Source: JACKBJ01 sp964549495
GTDB taxonomy: Bacteria; Chloroflexota; Anaerolineae; Epilineales; Epilineaceae
NCBI GenBank assembly: GCA_964549495.1
Contig: CAZJWJ010000015.1
Coordinates: 1 to 64,000 of the forward strand
Direction: 5' to 3'
DNA: 64,000 nt
Positions 55,415-61,049 of this stretch are shown here, in pieces. Both the position numbers and the translations under genes were made by a program. The notes under the pieces were generated by a model that was not told where the DNA came from, searched no databases, and was given only the letters and a program-made list of their open reading frames with translations. The first letter of the stretch is position 1. The number at the start of each line of letters is the position of its first letter.

Positions 55415-56499
55415 AGGTTCTCGTCGCCGGCGCCGGCGCGGTCGGATCCTGGATCGGTGGCGAGCTGGCCGCGGCGGGCGCCCGGGTGCGGCTCTTGGCG
55501 CGGGGGGCGCACGCGCGGGCCATGGCCGAGCGCGGGCTGCGGATCGAGCCGGAGGATCGCCCGGCCTTCGAGCTGCATCCCGATCTGGCCGTCGACCTCG
55601 AGCGCGCCATGGCCGCTGGCCCCTTCGATTTGATCCTGGTCTGCGTCAAGAGCTACGCCACGGAGGATCTGGCCAGCGATCTGGCCCGGCTCGAGGCCGC
55701 GGCGGACGGGTCGACTTCGATGGCCACGGTCCTGTCCCTGCAGAACGGGGTGGGCAACGAGGCGCTGCTGGCGCGGCATCTCGGCGCATCGCGCATCGCC
55801 TCCGGGAGCCTCACCAAGGCCTGCCAGATCCTCGAGCCCGGCCGACTATGGGTAGGCGCCAAGGGCGGCTTGGCGCTGTCGGGGACGGCTCCGCCCGTGG
55901 CGGAGCTCGGACGCTTGCTCGCCGGCCGTGGGATCTCGCTGCGCCGAGTGGCAGACGCCGAGGCCCTCAAATGGTCCAAGCTGCTGCTCAACATGCTGGG
56001 CGCGGCCACCTGCGCCATCTTGGCCTGGCCACCGGCGCGGGTCTTCGAGCATCGCGCGCTCTTCGCCATCGACGTGGCCGCCTGGCGGGAGGCCATCGCG
56101 GTCGTCGACGGCCTCGGGCACTCCCCGGTGGGCTTGCCCGGATACCCGGTGCCGCTCTACGCTTGGCTGGCGCGGCGCTTGCCCGAGGCCTGGCTCTATC
56201 GGCTGATGGCGCCGAGATTGGCCCGCGGTCGTGGCGAGCGTTTGCCCGGACCGGCCGCCGATCTGGCCGCCGGTCGGCCGGAGACCGAGATCCCGTGGCT
56301 CAACGGCGCGGTCTGGCGCGCGGCCCGTGAGCTCGGCCAGGAGGCCCCGGTCAACCGCAGCCTGGACCGCTTGGTCTCCGATCTGGCCAGCGGGCGCCGG
56401 CAGCGGTCGGACTTCGCCGGCCGGCCGGATCGGCTCCTGGCGCATCTGGCGGAGGGCGAAGGCTCGTTACCGAGAAGCGGAGACTCTTCAGCGAGATAG
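55411..56499 (+). CDS. 2-dehydropantoate 2-reductase-like protein (PanE/ApbA family)
   Basis: 362 residues from a GTG coupled to the preceding 60-residue gene. The NADP-binding N-terminus KVLVAGAGAVGSWIGGELA is followed by LLARG, VCVKSYAT and LSLQNGVGNEALLA, typical of ketopantoate reductases. The C-terminal domain keeps the Lys of ALKWSKLLLNMLGAA and a GRPETEIPWLNGAV segment. It would reduce 2-dehydropantoate to pantoate for coenzyme A. Family members also act on other 2-keto acids, so substrate is not certain. Confidence 0.88.
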   Translation: MKVLVAGAGAVGSWIGGELAAAGARVRLLARGAHARAMAERGLRIEPEDRPAFELHPDLAVDLERAMAAGPFDLILVCVKSYATEDLASDLARLEAAADGSTSMATVLSLQNGVGNEALLARHLGASRIASGSLTKACQILEPGRLWVGAKGGLALSGTAPPVAELGRLLAGRGISLRRVADAEALKWSKLLLNMLGAATCAILAWPPARVFEHRALFAIDVAAWREAIAVVDGLGHSPVGLPGYPVPLYAWLARRLPEAWLYRLMAPRLARGRGERLPGPAADLAAGRPETEIPWLNGAVWRAARELGQEAPVNRSLDRLVSDLASGRRQRSDFAGRPDRLLAHLAEGEGSLPRSGDSSAR

Positions 56500-56502
56500 A
56501 GG

Positions 56503-57510
56503 ATGGTGCACGTGATGTCGACGTCCAACGCGAAGGACAGCCGTCTATACCGCGACGTCGCCGCCATCCTCTGGATGGGCGGCGAGGATCGCTTGGGCTT
56601 CCTGGAGCGGATGTCCACCAACCGCCTGGCGGATCTGCAAGCGGGCCAGGGCCGGGCGACCGTGGTCACGCGCGACGACGGTCGCGCGGTCGATCTGGTG
56701 AGCTGTCATACCGGTGCCGAAGGAGCGCTGCTGGTCACCAGTGCCGTCGGCGCCGCCCCAGCGCTCGCCGAGCACCTCCGACGTTACGTGATGTTCCGCG
56801 ATCGGGTGACGATCACCGACGCCCGATCGCAGGTCGACCTGCTGCGACTGATGGGGTCCGGTGCGCTGTCTGCGGCACGCGAGGTGACCGGCTTCGATCT
56901 CGAGGCCGGGGCCGACCGGGCCGGGATCTGGCTCGAGCGGGGCGAGGACGACGAGACGGTCTGGCTGCTGGGCCACCCCGATCCGGGCGGTCTGGGCGGG
57001 ATCGACCTGGTCCTGCCCGCGGGCGATCCGGCGGACGGGATGGCGGCACGCCTGCAGGACGCTGGCGCGCGGCTGGGCAGTGCCTCGGACTACGCCCGCG
57101 AGCGGATCGCCGCCGCACATCCCGCCTTCGGTCATGAGATCGACGGCCGCTTCAATCCGCTCGAGTTGGGCCTGCTCGATCTGGTCGACTTCGACAAGGG
57201 CTGCTATATCGGTCAAGAGGTGATCGCCCGGCTGGCCAACTACGACAAGGTCCAGCGGCGCCTGGTTCGTCTCGAGGCCGACGCGCCACCGAGTCCGGGC
57301 GCACGGATCGAACCGATTCTGGCCGAGATCGGCCAATCCTTGCGGCAGGCCGGCGTGGTCACGAGCGTCGCGCCGACAGCCGATGCCGGCGGTTGGATGG
57401 CCATGGCCGTGGTGCCCCGGGCGATGCCCGACAGGATCGACGTTCGCGTCACGCCCGAGCATCTGGGCGAAGGCGAGCCGATCACCGCGCGACTGCTGCC
57501 TGCTGGTTGA
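56503..57510 (+). CDS. ygfZ: YgfZ/GcvT-like folate-binding protein
   Basis: 335 residues. The COG0354 signature KGCYIGQEVIARL is intact. The N-terminal part has the GcvT-like folate fold (FLERMSTNRLADLQAGQGR, LLRLMGSGALSA). The family helps maintain some Fe-S enzymes with tetrahydrofolate. The ATG at 56503 is 4 bases after the panE-like stop; a second ATG at 56515 is possible since AGG lies upstream of both. It ends the rightward gene row; a promoter for the next non-coding stretch lies 76 bases on. Confidence 0.88.
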   Translation: MVHVMSTSNAKDSRLYRDVAAILWMGGEDRLGFLERMSTNRLADLQAGQGRATVVTRDDGRAVDLVSCHTGAEGALLVTSAVGAAPALAEHLRRYVMFRDRVTITDARSQVDLLRLMGSGALSAAREVTGFDLEAGADRAGIWLERGEDDETVWLLGHPDPGGLGGIDLVLPAGDPADGMAARLQDAGARLGSASDYARERIAAAHPAFGHEIDGRFNPLELGLLDLVDFDKGCYIGQEVIARLANYDKVQRRLVRLEADAPPSPGARIEPILAEIGQSLRQAGVVTSVAPTADAGGWMAMAVVPRAMPDRIDVRVTPEHLGEGEPITARLLPAG

Positions 57511-57585
57511 TCCGGCCTCCGCGAGCCGTCGATCGAGCACTGGCCCACAACGCAATCGGCCGCGCGATCACCGATCGGCGCGGCC

Positions 57586-57613
57586 TTGACTCGATGGGCG
57601 GGCTTCATATAAT
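57586..57613 (+). promoter_or_regulatory. Strong sigma-70-type promoter facing a gene-free region
   Basis: TTGACT (57586-57591), a 16-base spacer and perfect TATAAT (57608-57613). It is one of the two perfect -10 boxes noted in the window, the other being that of the rpmH operon. It does not precede any open reading frame in the next 400 bases. Confidence 0.78.
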
Positions 57614-57616
57614 GGC

Positions 57617-57893
57617 AACGGAGCAGAGAGTCGTGCAATAGCCCGTTCCCCCCCTGTCCCAAGGGCAGGCTCGACTCTCTGCTCCGTTTCCGAACAGGCG
57701 AGCGCAGCGGGGAGCTTTGCCGCCTGTTGTCGCCGCGCCTAACAAAAATGAGGCGCGGCCCTCACCCTAGTCACTCTATCAACGCAGGACCGAGGGCAAA
57801 AGATACGGCCCGGGTCACGGCTCGCACAACCTTAATAGTTAAGGTATTGGTGAACGGGTGGGTCCGATGCGGTTTCGCCTTTCGTAGGACGAC
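57617..57893 (+). ncRNA. Candidate structured non-coding RNA
   Basis: Downstream of the strong promoter are stacked hairpins: a 17-bp perfect stem (57617-57633 with 57672-57688) enclosing a C-run loop; an 8-bp stem (57693-57700 with 57721-57728); an 8-bp stem with loop TAACAAAAATGA (57732-57759); and a 7-bp stem ACCTTAA/TTAAGGT (57829-57845). A 15-bp terminator-like stem follows. I find no match to tmRNA, RNase P, 4.5S or 6S RNA hallmarks. It could be a small RNA, or a cluster of mobile palindromes. The whole 511-base gap 57511-58021 lacks coding signals. Confidence 0.4.
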
Positions 57894-57928
57894 AACAACG
57901 CCCCGTGGCGGTGCCACGGGGCGTTGTT
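57894..57928. terminator. Long perfect hairpin between ncRNA candidate and sigma/anti-sigma operon
   Basis: AACAACGCCCCGTGG pairs perfectly with CCACGGGGCGTTGTT around a five-base loop. It could end both the rightward non-coding transcript and the leftward transcript of the DUF5667 gene 94 bases away. No T-run of more than two follows on either side. Confidence 0.65.
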
Positions 57929-58021
57929 CGTGCGGTGACTCGGGAAGCGCAGACTGGGGAGCCGGCTCCTTCGGGTCGGCTGGCGAGTCGGGCTCGCCGG
58001 GCTGCGAAGCAGCCAGGGTCC

Positions 58022-59362
58022 TTAGGGTTCGGGCGTCGGCGAGGGCTGCATCGGCGGCAGGACGAACTGGTTGTCGTCGGTCGGTTCGGGCGTCGGCTCC
58101 TCTTCACCTGGCGCATCGCTGGAGGCCGGCCGCTCGTCGTCATCATCATCGTCATCGGCCGGCGGCGGCGCCGGCTGGATGAACTGCACCGCTTCCTCGG
58201 ACAACAGGTCTTCTTCGTCACCCGCCGCCGCGGCCGGCTCGACCGCGATCGGTCGCTCGGCCGTGGCCAACTCGACCGGCTCCGACTCCTCGATGGGCGG
58301 CAAGGGCCGCTGGACGGGAAGTGGCGCGCTTTGGAGCGGTAGGATCACGTCCGACTCGAGATCGGCGGTCTCGGTAGCCGAGGCCGCGGGCCCGATGCCG
58401 GCCTCGCTCTCGAGCCAGGCCGTCGCCGGCCCATCGCTGGCGCCGCCGAGGGCGATCGCGGCCCGGGTCGGATCGCCGAAGCGATCCAGCAAAGCTCGGG
58501 CCAGCCGCTCTTGCTGCGCCACGGGGAGGCGTCGAATGGCCGCGTAGGCGTTGCGCTGGCTCTGGACCCATTCGCCGAGAACGGATTCGGGCAAAGGCTG
58601 TCCCTCGCGCGCCAGTCGGCTCAGCTCGAGCAGGCGGGTGCGATCGAAGCGTGCGTCCAGCGCGGCCCGGCGCTCCGGATCGAAGGCAAAGGCCATGCGG
58701 GCGCTCTCGCCCAAGCGCTTGACGTGGTAGAAGGCATCACCGGGCAGACTATCGGCCGCCGCGGTGCCGACGCCGCGTCCGCCGAGCAGCACGAGGGCCA
58801 AGATGGCCAGGCTGGCGGCGCTGCCGGAGAGCGCTCGGCGCAGGATGACCCGGCCGGGACGCAACTCGCGCATCAGGCCGGCGAAACCGGCGCGCAGATG
58901 GAAGAGCGGCGACATGGACGCGGCCATCTCGCGCTGGCGTTCTTCGCGCCGTCGCGCGACCATGTCCATCAGCTGCTGCTTGCCGGCGGCTCGGCGTGCG
59001 GCATCCGGCGCCGGCGGCTCGGTGGAGAACATGCGCCAAGCGGCGACGATCAGCGGGCGCATGGCCGCATCGGCATGCTGGTAGATCTCGTCGAAGGGGA
59101 TGCCGGCCTTCAGCTCGTTGAGGTAACCCTGGGTCACCTCGACCTGACGGCGGCGGCGGGCGGCGGCGGCCATGAGCGCCTGCTTGCCCTCGCGTCGCCG
59201 ACAGGGCGTGGGGATGTCCATCTTGACCCAGGCCACGGCAGCCAGCAAGGGGCGGAGCTCGTCCGCCTCCTCGGGGTAGGCCTCGAGAACCGTCTCGAGG
59301 TCGACTCCATTATTCAGTTGGGCGATACAAGCATCGATCAGATGCTCAGGCGGGAACTTCAC
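58022..59362 (-). CDS. DUF5667-domain membrane protein, likely anti-sigma partner
   Basis: 446 residues. The N-terminal third is helical (IDACIAQLNNGVDLETVLEAYPEE, an anti-sigma-like helix set with repeats of similar helices near 80-130). One membrane segment lies at about 182-200 (SGSAASLAILALVLLGGRG). Just outside it is SLPGDAFYHVKRLGESARMA, the DUF5667 hallmark. The extracytoplasmic tail is rich in acidic residues, Pro and Thr, with a run of seven Asp. It overlaps the upstream ECF sigma gene by 17 bases. It may hold the sigma factor until an external signal arrives (inference). Confidence 0.86.
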   Translation of the reverse strand: MKFPPEHLIDACIAQLNNGVDLETVLEAYPEEADELRPLLAAVAWVKMDIPTPCRRREGKQALMAAAARRRRQVEVTQGYLNELKAGIPFDEIYQHADAAMRPLIVAAWRMFSTEPPAPDAARRAAGKQQLMDMVARRREERQREMAASMSPLFHLRAGFAGLMRELRPGRVILRRALSGSAASLAILALVLLGGRGVGTAAADSLPGDAFYHVKRLGESARMAFAFDPERRAALDARFDRTRLLELSRLAREGQPLPESVLGEWVQSQRNAYAAIRRLPVAQQERLARALLDRFGDPTRAAIALGGASDGPATAWLESEAGIGPAASATETADLESDVILPLQSAPLPVQRPLPPIEESEPVELATAERPIAVEPAAAAGDEEDLLSEEAVQFIQPAPPPADDDDDDDERPASSDAPGEEEPTPEPTDDNQFVLPPMQPSPTPEP

Positions 59363-59912
59363 CGCTCTCTCCCAACACTCGCCCCAGCGATGCCAGGGCC
59401 CGATGCTGCAGGGACTTGACCGCGCCCTCCGTCTTGCCGAGGATCTGCGCCACCTCGAGGTTGCTCAGACCGTCGACGAACTTCAGGATGATCACCTGCT
59501 GCTGATCATCCGTCAGCTCCGACAGGGCGATCCGCAGGGCCTGGTGCGAGAAGGCCTCGTCCAGCTGCGGAACCGAGGGATGCTCGACCGCGGCCACCAA
59601 CTTCTCCTCGAGAGAGAGCGACGGCTGGTTCGGCTGCCGCCGGAAGTGGTCGACCACGAGGTTGCTGGCGATGCGATAGAGCCATGCGGAGAAGGGTATC
59701 CCCCGGAAGGTGAACCCATCGATGCTCTCCATCGCCTTGACGAAGACCTCCATCGTGACGTCTTCGGCCAGCGACTGATCCCCGACCCGGTAGTAGATGT
59801 ATTTGTAAACGCCGTTGTAATACCGCTCGTAGATCTCGCCGAAGGCTACGGGATCGTAGTCCTGTGCTCGACGGATCAGCTCGTGCTCTTCTTGCACATG
59901 CGGATCCTTCAT
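59346..59912 (-). CDS. ECF-type RNA polymerase sigma factor
   Basis: 188 residues from the ATG at MKDPHVQEEHELI; a TTG 27 bases upstream also keeps frame but is less likely. Region 2 reads YNGVYKYIYYRVGDQSLAED and GIPFSAWLYRIASNLVVDHFRR. Region 4 reads LSELTDDQQQVIILKFVDG and LEVAQILGKTEGAVKSLQHR. It would direct polymerase to its own regulon. It is cotranscribed with the membrane DUF5667 gene, its probable antagonist. The upstream sequence has several A+T-rich boxes (for example GTATTAAT), but no clear autoregulated ECF promoter could be fixed. Confidence 0.92.
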   Translation of the reverse strand: MKDPHVQEEHELIRRAQDYDPVAFGEIYERYYNGVYKYIYYRVGDQSLAEDVTMEVFVKAMESIDGFTFRGIPFSAWLYRIASNLVVDHFRRQPNQPSLSLEEKLVAAVEHPSVPQLDEAFSHQALRIALSELTDDQQQVIILKFVDGLSNLEVAQILGKTEGAVKSLQHRALASLGRVLGESGEVPA

Positions 59913-60049
59913 GATCAGATAACGCCGGGACTGGGCCAAAAGATACGGGTGAGGGAATTAAGACTCGGTGAGGTACCGATGTTGGGGCTTAACCTCCATT
60001 AATACACCAGAGTCGGAGGGCGGGCAACACCTCATTTTTCACGCTCCGG

Positions 60050-60961
60050 TCACGCCAGCGCACGGAAGCGGCCGGTCTTCGGCAGGGAATCAGCCTTTGG
60101 GACCCGCCGCGCCGGGCATGCCAGCGCGAAGATATCGTTCCCGACGCCCGACCGGGCCGGCGTGCGCATCAGCCAGCGCGCCGCTCTGCGGAATCCGGAC
60201 CGCCCGAGCGCCGCGTAGCCCGCCGCGCGCGCCGCATCGGGATAGTCCCGTCCGGCGCCCCGCCCTGCCTGCCGCGTCGTCCATTCCTCGACCCATACCC
60301 GGGCTTCGAACCCCGCCGCCTCCAGCGAGCGCCGAAGCGAGCGCGGGCTCTGCTCGTTGACGTGCACCCTCCGCTCGTAGTCGGAGCGCACCTGCCGCGG
60401 CAGGTCCGGGACGAGCAGCCGCAGGAGCGGGTAGACCAGGGCCAGGGCCCATCGGTTGGGCAGGGTATGGATGATGACGTAACCGCCCGGCCGGATGATA
60501 CGGTGGATCTCGGCCAGCAAGGCCCGCAGCTGCCAGTCGTGCAGGTGCTCGACCAGATCCAGGAGCAGGACACGATCGGCGCAGGCATCCGGCAGTGGGA
60601 GCCGGCCCGCCTCCGCGGCCACCAACAGGGCCCGCTCGCGCCGCGGATCCCGGGCCGGCAGCATCGACAGGCTCCGCGCGGCCAGGCTCAGGCTGCCGAG
60701 GCTGTAATCCAGCGCCGTCACGCGCGCGCCGCGGCGCACGGCCTGCAAGGCCGCCTCGCCGCGGCCGCAGCCGATGTCGACCAGGTGGAGGTCGGGCGCC
60801 AGATCGGCCAAGGCCAGCGCGCGCGCCAGCCGCGGACGCAAGGGCCGGCCACCCGCGGCCAAGAAATCGGCATGCGCCCCGGCCGCGAAAGCCTCCATCA
60901 ACTCGGCGCTGTAGAGCGCGGCGGGCACCGGCCGCGGCAGTTCGCTCCCCGTTCGACTCAT
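60050..60961 (-). CDS. Class I SAM-dependent methyltransferase
   Basis: 303 residues; start chosen at MSRTGSELP, though the ribosome-binding site is weak and a TTG start 102 bases upstream is possible. Motif I is HLVDIGCGRGEAALQAV, followed by VTALDYS and VLLLDLVEHLHDWQLRALLAEIHRIIRPGG, typical of Methyltransf_11 enzymes. The C-terminal half has a basic segment (LPRQVRSDYERRVHVNEQSP). The substrate is unknown. It lies 88 bases downstream of the peptidoglycan hydrolase gene on the same strand. Confidence 0.85.
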   Translation of the reverse strand: MSRTGSELPRPVPAALYSAELMEAFAAGAHADFLAAGGRPLRPRLARALALADLAPDLHLVDIGCGRGEAALQAVRRGARVTALDYSLGSLSLAARSLSMLPARDPRRERALLVAAEAGRLPLPDACADRVLLLDLVEHLHDWQLRALLAEIHRIIRPGGYVIIHTLPNRWALALVYPLLRLLVPDLPRQVRSDYERRVHVNEQSPRSLRRSLEAAGFEARVWVEEWTTRQAGRGAGRDYPDAARAAGYAALGRSGFRRAARWLMRTPARSGVGNDIFALACPARRVPKADSLPKTGRFRALA

Positions 60962-61049
60962 GCCGACCGTGGATCTGCCGAAGCGCGAGGCCGCGTTCGC
61001 GCAACCCGCTTCGGCTGGGCACGTCCCATCCCGTCGCGGGTCATCGTCA

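Noticed and set aside
57690..57760. GCCTAAC and GTTAGGC cores suggesting an integron attC site
   Set aside because: No matching core at the other end within attC distance; the hairpins pair with each other instead.
57586..57928. tmRNA, RNase P RNA, SRP RNA or 6S RNA
   Set aside because: No tRNA-like end, no GAGGAAAGUC, no conserved SRP loop, and the first stem closes after about 70 bases rather than pairing 5' and 3' ends as in 6S RNA.
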